NCBI GenBank assembly: GCA_030683105.1
Contig: JAUXMZ010000003.1
Span: 150,703-190,858 of the forward strand
Source: Burkholderiales bacterium
GTDB taxonomy: Bacteria; Pseudomonadota; Gammaproteobacteria; Burkholderiales; SG8-41
DNA length: 40,156 nt
Direction: 5' to 3'
Shown: in pieces, positions 8,253 through 14,308 of the stretch
Position numbering within the stretch: the stretch's first letter is position 1
How the letters are laid out: each line of letters begins with the position of its first letter
Notes under the pieces: model-generated
What the model saw: only the letters and a program-made list of their open reading frames with translations
Told to the model about the DNA's origin: nothing
Database searches by the model: none
Translations under genes and position numbers: made by a program

Positions 8253-8489
8253 ATGGGCACAGCCGTCAAGAAAACCATTTCCCTTCCCGCCGACCTCGCG
8301 CGCGATGCCGAGGCGCTGGCACGCGCGGAGGGCAAAACGCTGAGCGCGGTCGTCCAGGACGCGCTGCGCCAGGCGCGCATCGAACGGCGGCTGCAGGAAC
8401 TGCGCGGCATGCAGGGGTACTGGAGCCGCAAGGCGCGTGACAAAGGCATCCTCACCGAGCAGGATCTGGAGCGTTACTTGCGCCGGTGA
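8253..8489 (+). CDS. Ribbon-helix-helix antitoxin
   Basis: A 78-residue protein. The N-terminal KKTISLPADLARDAEALA and KTLSAVVQDALRQAR match the strand-helix-helix of CopG/Arc-type DNA-binding antitoxins. The C-terminal half (YWSRKARDKGILTEQDLERYL) would be the toxin-binding part. The stop overlaps the GTG start of the PIN gene (GTGA), a typical toxin-antitoxin arrangement. A good promoter with an operator-like palindrome precedes it. No strong ribosome-binding site is visible at the ATG. Confidence 0.85.
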   Translation: MGTAVKKTISLPADLARDAEALARAEGKTLSAVVQDALRQARIERRLQELRGMQGYWSRKARDKGILTEQDLERYLRR

Positions 8490-8878
8490 AGGTCGTCTTT
8501 GACACCAACATCCTGGTATCGGCCTTGGTGTTTCCCGGCGGCAGGGGCGAAGCGGCGTTGCGGCGCATCGTCGAAGAACAAGATCAGCTCGTCATTTCCA
8601 AGCCTATCCTCGACGAACTGCTCGGCATCCTCGGACGCAAGTTCGCGCGCGATGCGGAAGAGTTGGCCCATGCCGCCGTATTTCTGGCGGAGCTCGGCAT
8701 CCTGGTCAAGCCGCGGCAAAGACTTCGTGTCGTAAAAGACGACCCCGACAACCGCATTCTGGAATGCGCCATCGCCGGACACGCGGACGCGATCGTCACG
8801 GGGGACAAGGCGCTGCTGGGGCTCCGCGAGTACCGGAGCGTGCGTATCCTCAGCCTGCGGGACTACCTGGAGGAATAA
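8486..8878 (+). CDS. PIN-domain toxin of a VapBC-like pair
   Basis: A 130-residue predicted ribonuclease. The first PIN acidic residue is in VVFDTNILVSALVFPGG, the next in the SKPILDELLGIL segment (E), then DPDNRILECAIAGHADAIVTGDKALL carries the remaining aspartates. The form is the PIN_3 subfamily of putative toxins. It starts at GTG 8486, overlapping the antitoxin stop by four bases, so translation is coupled. All acidic residues expected for metal-dependent RNA cleavage are present, so it is probably active when free. The target RNA is unknown. Confidence 0.87.
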   Translation: MKVVFDTNILVSALVFPGGRGEAALRRIVEEQDQLVISKPILDELLGILGRKFARDAEELAHAAVFLAELGILVKPRQRLRVVKDDPDNRILECAIAGHADAIVTGDKALLGLREYRSVRILSLRDYLEE

Positions 8879-8888
8879 AGACGCAACT

Positions 8889-8920
8889 TCTCCGCGCACC
8901 GCTTACTGCTCACGCCTCTC
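8889..8920. repeat. Short heptamer array after the PIN gene
   Basis: Four 7-base words in register (TCTCCGC, GCACCGC, TTACTGC, TCACGCC) plus a partial TCTC, immediately downstream of the PIN toxin gene. The words match the TCAC/TCTC class at 8035-8133. Confidence 0.75.
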
Positions 8921-9357
8921 AAATAAAGGCATAATGTGCCATTGGGGAGAGGTCGATGTTCATAAATACTAATAAAAACAACGGATTACAACTATAAATC
9001 CTTCGCGCACGAACTGGACTGGCGTTGTTCCTCCGACAGTGTCGGGAAGCTTGCGGGCAAACCTTTCTATTGCCGGTTTCTTGGCACATTTCTCACCTTC
9101 CATCTCAGGGGGAAGGTTGGGATGGGGGTGGGATGATGCTACCGCTACGCGCGCGGGCGGTTGAAGAAAGTCGAGCAGGGGGATTAAAAGAAGGTGTGCG
9201 TCCCATTTATCGAATCTCGAATATGATGGAAGCAATAATTCGAGGCCCCTGCTAGCTAAACCGCGATACGATTCTTGGACACGACACGTTGCTCGGTGAG
9301 TATCGGAAGACCCGGGTGACCAATAGCTACAGCCATCTACCGTTAAATGCATAGCCG
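8921..9357. other. Gene-free stretch upstream of the methyltransferase remnant
   Basis: No convincing gene. Contents: an AT-rich part near 8955-9000, a 13-base palindrome CCGACA-G-TGTCGG at 9033-9045, and a G-rich GGGGGAAGGTTGGGATGGGG stretch near 9107-9127 of a kind I recall as a dispersed repeat. A short open frame at 9256-9354 ends in SYSHLPLNA, faintly like the end of a tyrosine recombinase. It probably contains boundaries of past insertions. Confidence 0.4.
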
Positions 9358-10266
9358 ATGAGAGACTCAGGACTAATCTTGAATAACCAAATTAAAGATA
9401 TCGCTGAATCGCCCAGCCCCGCTGACGAGCGCCGCGCGCAACTCGCGACTCTCGTGCCCGAAGCTTTTTCGGAGGGCAAGATTGATGTGGCCGCGCTCAA
9501 GCGCGCGCTGGGCGAGCAAGCCGTCATCGAAGGCGGAGAACGTTACGCGCTCACTTGGGCGGGCAAGGCCAACGCCTACAAGGTACTGCAAACGCCTTCC
9601 GCCGCTACGCTTCGCCCGCAATGCGACCTCTCTGTCAATTTCGACACGGCGCAACACATCTTCGTCGAGGGCGAAAACCTAGAAGTGCTCAAGGTTTTGC
9701 AGAAGGCATACTTCGGCAAGGTCAAACTCATCTACATCGACCCACCCTACAACACCGGCTCCGACAGCTTCATCTACCCCGATCGCTTCCAGGAAAGCAA
9801 GGAAGAGTACCTCAAGCGCCTCAACGACCTCGCCGACGACGGCACCCTCATGCGCGAGGGCTTCTTCCGCAAGAACAGCAAGGAGAACGGCCACTACCAC
9901 AGCAACTGGCTCAGCATGATGCTGCCGCGCCTGTACATCGCGCGAAATTTGCTGCAGGAGGATGGGTTTCTCGTTGTCAGCATAGACGATAACGAAATGC
10001 ATGATCTTCGCCTTTTGCTAGATGAGGTATTCGGCACCGAGAACTTTGTTGCCTGTCTTGTGTTCGATCGCAACCGAAAGAACGATGCGAAGCTGTTCTC
10101 GGTTGGACACGAGTACATGCTGGTTTTCTCACGGAACCGGCAACACCTAAAGGACATGAGCCTCGTGCTGCGCGCGCCAAAGGAGGGAGTAGATGATGTG
10201 CGCGCTGAGTTCGACCGGCTGCGCAAAAAATTTAATGACGCCTGGGGTAACAGGGTCAGTTCTTGA
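9358..10266 (+). pseudogene. mod: Truncated type III DNA methyltransferase (Mod)
   Basis: The 302 residues match the N-terminal half of type III adenine methyltransferases (full length usually over 550). After a variable region come FVEGENLEVLKVLQKAY, the catalytic motif IV LIYIDPPYNTGSDSF, and YIARNLLQEDGFLVVSIDDNE. The frame ends soon after residue 295, where a 51-bp tandem repeat begins, before the second half including the SAM-binding motif I expected late in beta-class enzymes. No res helicase gene follows. The protein is probably inactive and the system a remnant. The true start is uncertain: the ATG at 9358 has no clear ribosome-binding site. Confidence 0.85.
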
Positions 10267-10344
10267 CTTTGCATCTCGTGAACCGAGCGAATGTGGGGTA
10301 ACAGGGTCAGTTCTTGACTTTGCATCTCGTGAACCGAGCGAATG
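10243..10344. repeat. Perfect tandem duplication of a 51-bp unit
   Basis: Two identical 51-base units, 10243-10293 and 10294-10344, each starting TGGGGTAACAGGGTCAG and ending CCGAGCGAATG. The first unit is fused to the cut end of the methyltransferase reading frame. The GGGTCAG...TTGACTTTGCATCTCG wording resembles sequences I recall beside REP-associated transposase genes, but no transposase is here. Confidence 0.95.
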
Positions 10345-10367
10345 TGCGACAGGCGAGCGAAGAGCCG

Positions 10368-10397
10368 GAAAGGTCCGTTTCTGTGCGATCGCGCGAC
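10368..10397. repeat. Degenerate copy of the CGCG-palindrome repeat
   Basis: A GGTCCGTTTCTGTGCGATCG stretch followed by CGCGAC, similar to the copies at about 12613, 13602 and 14218, with the palindrome partly lost. It lies just after the 51-bp tandem repeat. A short GTGACCA/GTGACCT heptamer-like stretch follows at 10406-10419. Confidence 0.6.
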
Positions 10398-10444
10398 GGG
10401 AAACCTGTGACCAGTGACCTGTTGATTGTCAGGGGAAACAAAGC

Positions 10445-10540
10445 ATGAAGACGTACTACGTTCTGCTCGAACGCATCCGCAATGCGCGCGCGGCGCAGAG
10501 CGCGCCACGCGTGCATAAACGCCGGAAGTCGCCGGCGTGA
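10445..10540 (+). CDS. Small basic ORF, 31 residues
   Basis: ATG at 10445 with AGGGG about ten bases upstream encodes MKTYYVLLERIRNARA and then a tail rich in R, K, S and A ending RRKSPA. Its TGA overlaps the GTG start of the next gene (GTGA), so it may be translated and coupled to it. I recognise no family. The N-terminal half could form an amphipathic helix and the C-terminus is strongly basic. Confidence 0.45.
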   Translation: MKTYYVLLERIRNARAAQSAPRVHKRRKSPA

Positions 10541-11373
10541 GCGGGTTTGATCTTTTCATTGACGTCGACTACTCGGGTGCGCAAACACCCACGTCGCGAT
10601 TGAAGGAATTGCAAGTCTACGCAGCGAGACCCGGGGCGGCGCCAGAGCAGATTAAGACACCTGCCATCGCGTCCTTCCTTGCGTCAAGCAGCAAAAATCC
10701 ACAGTCGGCGCCGCGCTACTGGACGCGCAGCGAGATCGCGCTCTGGCTGATGGGTCTCGCGAAAGAGGGCTCGCGGTTTATCGCGGGCATTGACCACGGC
10801 TTCTCGTTTCCCGAAAGTTACTTCAAACGCTACGGCCTCGCGAACTGGCCGCAGTTCCTCAACGATTTTACCCGGCACTGGCCAACGGACGAGGACCATG
10901 TTTATGTCGATTTCGTGCGCGACGGCAATCTCGCAAGCAAGGGCAGAGCGCCACCGCCGGGCACACGCGAGTGCAGCAGCAACGAGTTCCGGCTGTGTGA
11001 GCGCTGGACCTCATCGGCGAAAAGCGTATTCCAGTTTGATGTGCAGGGCTCGGTCGCCAAATCCACGCATGCCGGCATCCCGTGGCTGAAGCGCATACGC
11101 GAGGAGGTCGGCGACCATGTGCATTTCTGGCCGTTCGACGGCTGGCAGCCGCCGGAGGGCAGGGCGGTGATCGCCGAGATCTATCCCTCAATTTTCCGCA
11201 ACCGCTACCCGAAGCAAGGGCGCACGCCGGACGAGCATGATGCTTACGCCGTCGCGCGCTGGCTGGCGGAGTCCGCCGCTCGCGGCAGTCTCGACCGCTA
11301 TTTCAACCCGCCGCTGACCATCGAAGAACGCCGGATCGCCGAGCGGGAAGGCTGGATTCTGGGTGTGATGTAG
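10537..11373 (+). CDS. DUF429-like protein, predicted RNase H fold
   Basis: A 278-residue soluble protein. It begins FDLFIDVDYSGAQ, has a central FIAGIDHGFSFPESYF, and later VIAEIYPSIF and DEHDAYAVARWL. The order of acidic motifs (D near the start, D in GIDHGF, E in AEIYPS, D in DEHDAYA) recalls DUF429-type proteins with a predicted RNase H-like fold. Function is not established; a nuclease role is inference. It starts at GTG 10537, overlapping the stop of the 31-codon ORF. It sits between a broken type III methylase and an AbiEi gene, a context that suits a mobile or defence gene. Confidence 0.6.
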   Translation: MSGFDLFIDVDYSGAQTPTSRLKELQVYAARPGAAPEQIKTPAIASFLASSSKNPQSAPRYWTRSEIALWLMGLAKEGSRFIAGIDHGFSFPESYFKRYGLANWPQFLNDFTRHWPTDEDHVYVDFVRDGNLASKGRAPPPGTRECSSNEFRLCERWTSSAKSVFQFDVQGSVAKSTHAGIPWLKRIREEVGDHVHFWPFDGWQPPEGRAVIAEIYPSIFRNRYPKQGRTPDEHDAYAVARWLAESAARGSLDRYFNPPLTIEERRIAEREGWILGVM

Positions 11374-11450
11374 TTGCGGGTTTAATATTTTTACATTATC
11401 TATACCTTAGGTTTAGGTTCTGGGTACGGTTTCAAACTTACGCCTTGCTT

Positions 11451-11483
11451 ATGGTTTATGAAGATGTTAGATTTCTAAACCAT
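11451..11483. promoter_or_regulatory. Inverted repeat at the AbiEi start codon
   Basis: Arms ATGGTTTA (11451-11458) and TAAACCAT (11476-11483) are perfectly complementary, and the right arm runs into the ATG of the AbiEi gene. AbiEi-type antitoxins are known to repress their own operon through inverted repeats, so this is a plausible operator. The surrounding 100 bases are clearly more AT-rich than the neighbouring genes. Confidence 0.55.
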
Positions 11484-12336
11484 GAGTATAGCAAAACACT
11501 CAAAGCTAAACAGCCTCCAGCGCGACCTGCCGGAAGGATTCCTCGCGTCCTCGGCGTGGCTTAAGAAAAAAAACTATTCAGATCAATTACTTAAGAAGTA
11601 TCGTGATGCCGGCTGGATGGAGTCGCCCGCGCGCGGCGTCTATCGCCGTCCCGGCCCGCCGCTCAAGTGGCAGCATGTGGTGGCGTCGCTGCAAAACCTG
11701 CTGGCGTTTCCGGTGCATGTGGGCGGACTGACCGCGCTCGAGATCCAGGGCTATGGGCATTTCGTGCGGATGAGCGGCGTCATGACCATACATCTGTACT
11801 CGCTCGTGCGCTTGCCATCCTGGCTTGCCAAGTTGCCGCTCCAGGATAAATTCGTCGTGCATCGGGAACGGCTGTTCGACGAGGAAGAACCGGAGTTCGC
11901 CGACGCAGGCATCAATGTTGCCCGCGACGCGAGCGCACACGCCACCCCGCTGCGCGCCGGCTTGAGGCAGATCGTCTGGGGCGAGTACGATAGGCCGATC
12001 ACGTACTCGACGGCCGAGCGCGCGATGCTCGAACTGCTCGACGAAGTGCCGCAGCGGCAATCGGTCGAGCACGCCGCGTTGCTGATGCAGGGCTTGGCCG
12101 ATCTCAGCTCGAGCCAGGTTCTCGCGTTGCTGGCGGTCTGCAGAAGCATCAAGGCCAAACGCCTGTTTCTCGCTCTGGCTTCCCGCCACCGCCATCACTG
12201 GGTCGCTCCGGTAGTGGAGGCGGCGGATCGCGGCGAGGTGGAACTGGGCAAGGGCAAACGCTCACTGGTCCCCGGGGGCAAGCTGCATCCGAAGTATCTG
12301 ATCACGCTGCCGGAAGAATCGGATGTTCGAGGCTGA
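11482..12336 (+). CDS. abiEi: AbiEi-family antitoxin/regulator
   Basis: A 284-residue protein of the type IV toxin-antitoxin family AbiE. The N-terminal winged-helix part contains WLKKKNYSDQLLKKYRDAGW and ARGVYRRPG, followed by the AbiEi C-terminal domain (VGGLTALEIQGYGHFV, YSTAERAMLELLDEVP, and GKLHPKYLITLP at the end). Such antitoxins repress the operon and counteract the AbiEii nucleotidyltransferase without direct binding. Here the AbiEii gene, which overlaps by 14 bases, is broken, so the antitoxin stands alone. A short second copy of its 3' end is present at 13660-13701. An inverted repeat lies at the start codon. Confidence 0.9.
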   Translation: MSIAKHSKLNSLQRDLPEGFLASSAWLKKKNYSDQLLKKYRDAGWMESPARGVYRRPGPPLKWQHVVASLQNLLAFPVHVGGLTALEIQGYGHFVRMSGVMTIHLYSLVRLPSWLAKLPLQDKFVVHRERLFDEEEPEFADAGINVARDASAHATPLRAGLRQIVWGEYDRPITYSTAERAMLELLDEVPQRQSVEHAALLMQGLADLSSSQVLALLAVCRSIKAKRLFLALASRHRHHWVAPVVEAADRGEVELGKGKRSLVPGGKLHPKYLITLPEESDVRG

Positions 12337-12472
12337 CCACCCGTTTCTGCCGCAGGCACGGCTCGCCACGCGCATGCTGCGCCTCGTCGCGGAAGAACCC
12401 GCGTTCGCCCTGAAAGGCGGTACCGCGATCAATCTGTTCTACCGAAACCTGCCGCTGATATCGATGCGGTGA
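12323..12472 (+). pseudogene. Truncated AbiEii nucleotidyltransferase toxin
   Basis: A 49-codon frame beginning MFEADHPFLPQARLATRML with EPAFALKGGTAINLFYRNLP, the start of an AbiEii/JHP933-type nucleotidyltransferase (KGGTAxNLFYRxLPRLSxDIDL). The frame breaks just where the catalytic DID motif should follow. The full protein should be about 300 residues. The rest is replaced by the 3' end of an unrelated gene. It cannot be a functional toxin. Confidence 0.85.
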
Positions 12473-12573
12473 TCGAAGCTCTGGTAAAGCGCGGCTATGT
12501 CACGGTCGTTGGGACGAAAGTGACGTATGCGCTGCCGGCGGCACAAGAGAAATCGGTGAACGGTGAGCAGTGA
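12451..12573 (+). pseudogene. C-terminal remnant, possibly of an OST-HTH/NYN protein
   Basis: In a different frame from the AbiEii piece, about 40 residues read IDAVIEALVKRGYVTVVGTK and VTYALPAA, then run into heptamer repeats and stop at 12571-12573. The helix-turn-strand look (ALVKRGxVxxxGxKVxYxLP) resembles the C-terminal end of NYN-domain proteins with OST-HTH/LOTUS modules, but this is a weak match. It marks the right side of a deletion or recombination junction at about 12450-12460. Confidence 0.35.
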
Positions 12574-12611
12574 ACGGTGAGCGGGAGAGACGCCAGGCGG
12601 AGACGAAAGAC
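12556..12611. repeat. Heptamer array, GTGAxCx words
   Basis: Eight 7-base steps: GTGAACG and GTGAGCA, each of the GTGA core, then GAGACG-type words. The array forms the 3' end of the preceding remnant frame and leads into the CGCG-palindrome repeat, in the same order as at 13508-13629 and 14163-14240. Confidence 0.85.
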
Positions 12612-12612
12612 G

Positions 12613-12666
12613 GCAAGGCCCGTTTCCGCGCGGTCGCGCGGGATCAGATCATCCTCGAACTGTTCC
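12613..12666. repeat. CGCG-palindrome repeat, copy 2
   Basis: After GCAAGGCCCGTTT comes a palindrome CCGCGCG-GT-CGCGCGG (12626-12641), then GATCAGATCATCCTCGAAC. The same string, with few changes, occurs at 13601-13648; partial copies are at 10368 and 14218. It may encode a relic reading frame (RFRAVARDQIILE) or be a repetitive extragenic palindrome. Confidence 0.8.
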
Positions 12667-12730
12667 TTGGCCCGAAAAACCTGAAGCTTCGCCGTTCCTT
12701 ATTGGATAGCGGTGGATTCCGTTTGGAATT

Positions 12731-13150
12731 TCAACCAAACTTTTTCACGCCGGCTTTCTTTGCGGCCTTCTGCAAATCTTCGTCGAGCGTGGCCAGCGGT
12801 ATGCCCAGTCTTAAGGCCAGTTCGAGGTAGGAGGCGTCGTAAGCGGATAGCTTGTATCGCCGCGCCAGTTGAAGGGTGTCGGACAACGCGTGTGTGAATG
12901 TGGCCGCGTCCACCCCAATATCCACGCCTTCCAGCATCTCAAGAAATGCCCCGCTCCGTGCTTCTGTCACCAGGGCTTTTGCTTCCGCCCTGGCAATGAC
13001 GTTTGCCACCTCAAGCCCCCATGTCACGGGCACGAGAGCGCTGTCTTTTTTCATCGCATCAAGCACTTTGCCGGCATAGGCAAGTTCCTGCCGCTTGCCG
13101 TCGCCAAAAAACCAGCGCATGGTCACCGAGTTATCAAGGACGAAGCTCAC
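12731..13150 (-). CDS. vapC: PIN-domain toxin (VapC-like)
   Basis: A 139-residue predicted ribonuclease. PIN acidic residues are seen in SFVLDNSVTMRWFFGD, in LEVANVIARAEA (E), and in LSAYDASYLELALRLGIPLATLDEDL (two or more D). The spacing and length fit VapC. It starts with GTG at 13150 and overlaps the antitoxin stop (GTGA). All key residues look present. This is a different PIN subfamily from the one at 8486. It is on the minus strand and downstream of its antitoxin. Confidence 0.88.
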   Translation of the reverse strand: MSFVLDNSVTMRWFFGDGKRQELAYAGKVLDAMKKDSALVPVTWGLEVANVIARAEAKALVTEARSGAFLEMLEGVDIGVDAATFTHALSDTLQLARRYKLSAYDASYLELALRLGIPLATLDEDLQKAAKKAGVKKFG

Positions 13151-13389
13151 GCGCGCCCCTCCTCGATGAGTGCCTTGATGTTTACGCCGCGCACCGGATC
13201 GGCCAGCATGAATGCCTTGAGTTTTTCTGCAGCCGCAACCTTGTCCTTCACCCTCGCGCCCAGGCTGGGCACCAAATCCGCAATGGCTTCCCCGCGATTG
13301 GTGATGGTAAAGCTTTTGCCGGTTTTCACCTGCCGCAGCAATTCAGGGAGCTTTGTTTTCGCTTCATACGAACCAATTTCGATCTTCAC
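13147..13389 (-). CDS. vapB: Phd/YefM-type antitoxin (VapB role)
   Basis: An 80-residue protein. VKIEIGSYEAKTKLPELLRQ, GKSFTITNRGEAIADLVPS is the strand-helix pattern of the Phd/YefM DNA-binding domain, and the C-terminal EKLKAFMLADPVRGVNIKAL would wrap the toxin. The frame is open to 13452, but I choose GTG at 13389 because an AGGAGAAGG ribosome-binding site precedes it and family members start at this point. It overlaps the downstream vapC by four bases. A repeat-rich promoter region lies just upstream. Confidence 0.85.
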   Translation of the reverse strand: MKIEIGSYEAKTKLPELLRQVKTGKSFTITNRGEAIADLVPSLGARVKDKVAAAEKLKAFMLADPVRGVNIKALIEEGRA

Positions 13390-13416
13390 GACCTTCTCCT
13401 GCAATGCGAACTTGAT

Positions 13417-13442
13417 GCAGACCAGTATATAGACCAGTCTGC
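13417..13442 (-). promoter_or_regulatory. Operator-like repeats upstream of the antitoxin
   Basis: On the minus strand ACTGGTCT occurs twice at a 12-base period, and the whole 26-base block is flanked by the inverted arms GCAGAC and GTCTGC. It lies 28 bases before the antitoxin start and includes TATATA. It is the probable promoter-operator of this pair. Confidence 0.5.
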
Positions 13443-13507
13443 TTAAAATCAATCAAAACCGCGGGAACGGACCACTAAGGCGGGAGAGACGCCGGGCGGC
13501 GAGATAC

Positions 13508-13605
13508 GTGAAGCGTGAGGCGTGAGGCGTGAGCGGTGAGCCGGTAAGCGGTAAGCGGTTAGCGGTGAGACGCCGGGCGAGAGACGAGAGACGAGAGACG
13601 GCAAG
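13508..13605. repeat. Longest heptamer array (14 words in one register)
   Basis: Fourteen consecutive 7-base words keep perfect register while the word changes along the array: a GTGAGGC block, then GTGAGCG-type, then a GGTAAGC block, then a CGAGAGA block of three, then CGGCAAG. It lies between the vapBC-like promoter and the CGCG-palindrome repeat, in the gene-free stretch 13443-13725. Confidence 0.9.
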
Positions 13606-13648
13606 GTCCGTTTCCGCGCGGTCGCGCGGGATCAAATCATCCTCGAAC
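13606..13648. repeat. CGCG-palindrome repeat, copy 3
   Basis: Contains the palindrome CCGCGCG-GT-CGCGCGG at 13614-13629, preceded by GGTCCGTTT and followed by GATCAAATCATCCTCGAAC. It is nearly identical to the copy at 12613-12666 and again directly follows a heptamer array. Confidence 0.8.
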
Positions 13649-13659
13649 GCCCGTTCGCG

Positions 13660-13701
13660 CCGGGCGGCAAGCTGCACCCCAAATACCTGATCACGCTGCC
13701 G
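13660..13701 (+). pseudogene. Second copy of the AbiEi 3' end
   Basis: Fourteen codons reading PGGKLHPKYLITLP, the same as the C-terminal segment of the AbiEi protein at 11482-12336, with third-base differences. Nothing else of the gene is present. The fragment follows the CGCG-palindrome repeat and is cut off before the neighbouring minus-strand gene. Confidence 0.75.
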
Positions 13702-13725
13702 ATTGTGGCGGCCGGGGGCTGCCTT

Positions 13726-13995
13726 CTACGCCTGCGCCCGGTCCGGCGTTTTCAGATCGACGACGAAAAATAAATCTTCGCCAAACCGGCCCGTGCCGAG
13801 CTTGGTCATCAGGTCCTGCTCCTGTTCCGACGAGGCCAATCGCAGCAGGCAGACGGCATGGCGTTTGCCTGAATCTGACATGGTCAATATATCCAGCCGG
13901 GACACCGAGCCGAATTCGGAGCACAGCGTGCGGACTGCCGATCCCAGGCTTCCGACGTCGCCGCATTGTTCCAGTTTTCTTAACGCGTTGTTCAT
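13726..13995 (-). CDS. Small protein, possibly RRM-like
   Basis: An 89-residue protein starting MNNALRKLEQCGDVGSLG. I choose the ATG at 13995 because a GGAGG site lies nine bases upstream; the frame is open to 14130. The order of predicted strands and helices (FGSVSRLDILTMS, RHAVCLLRLASSEQEQDLM, GEDLFFVVDL) with the phrase FGSVSRLDIL resembles an RNA-recognition-motif fold, but the usual RNP aromatic residues are not clear. I do not recognise a named family. There is no signal peptide. Neighbours give no hint of its role. Confidence 0.55.
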   Translation of the reverse strand: MNNALRKLEQCGDVGSLGSAVRTLCSEFGSVSRLDILTMSDSGKRHAVCLLRLASSEQEQDLMTKLGTGRFGEDLFFVVDLKTPDRAQA

Positions 13996-14308
13996 GGTTT
14001 TTCGCCTCCAATTCCTGCCGGACGCCCTGCGCTGGCTCAAGGTGATGCCATATTCATCCTGTTGCCACCCCCTGTCCGTGCGGTACCGTACATAAGAGGC
14101 GTCGGTTTGCGCACCGCGCCCGTTGCTCAAAAACGGCCTTCAATTGCCGCTGCCGAACCGGGCGATGACCGGTGACCGGGAGGGCGGGAGAGACGCCGGG
14201 CGAGAGACGAGAGACGGCAAGGTCCATTTCCGCGCGATCCTGTTTATCTCAGGCGTATGCCGCCGAACAGTCCCGGCAATCGGGCGACGATCAGATGGGA
14301 AGCGGTAC
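13996..14308. other. Gene-free stretch with repeats
   Basis: No gene is supported. It holds the upstream region of the RRM-like gene, an imperfect 14-base palindrome near GCGGTACCG (14077-14092), a heptamer array (14163-14218) and a partial CGCG-palindrome repeat (14218-14240), and then the downstream region of the flavoprotein gene. Confidence 0.5.
14163..14218. repeat. Heptamer array (8 words)
   Basis: Eight words in perfect 7-base register, including CGATGAC, CGGTGAC, GCGGGAG and AGACGAG. The second half repeats the GAGACG-type words of 13571-13605 and 12584-12611, again leading into a GGTCC.TTTCCGCGCG string, here without the second palindrome arm. Confidence 0.85.

Noticed and set aside
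8969-9352. A 127-codon minus-strand open frame between the PIN gene and mod
   Set aside because: It runs through a known-looking G-rich dispersed repeat and lacks any domain; not supported as a gene.
10193-10417. A 74-codon frame across the 51-bp tandem repeat
   Set aside because: The repeated 17-residue translation only reflects the DNA duplication; no ribosome-binding site or family similarity.
707-14218. The heptamer arrays as a CRISPR array
   Set aside because: Units are only seven bases, directly adjacent without spacers, and no cas gene is present.
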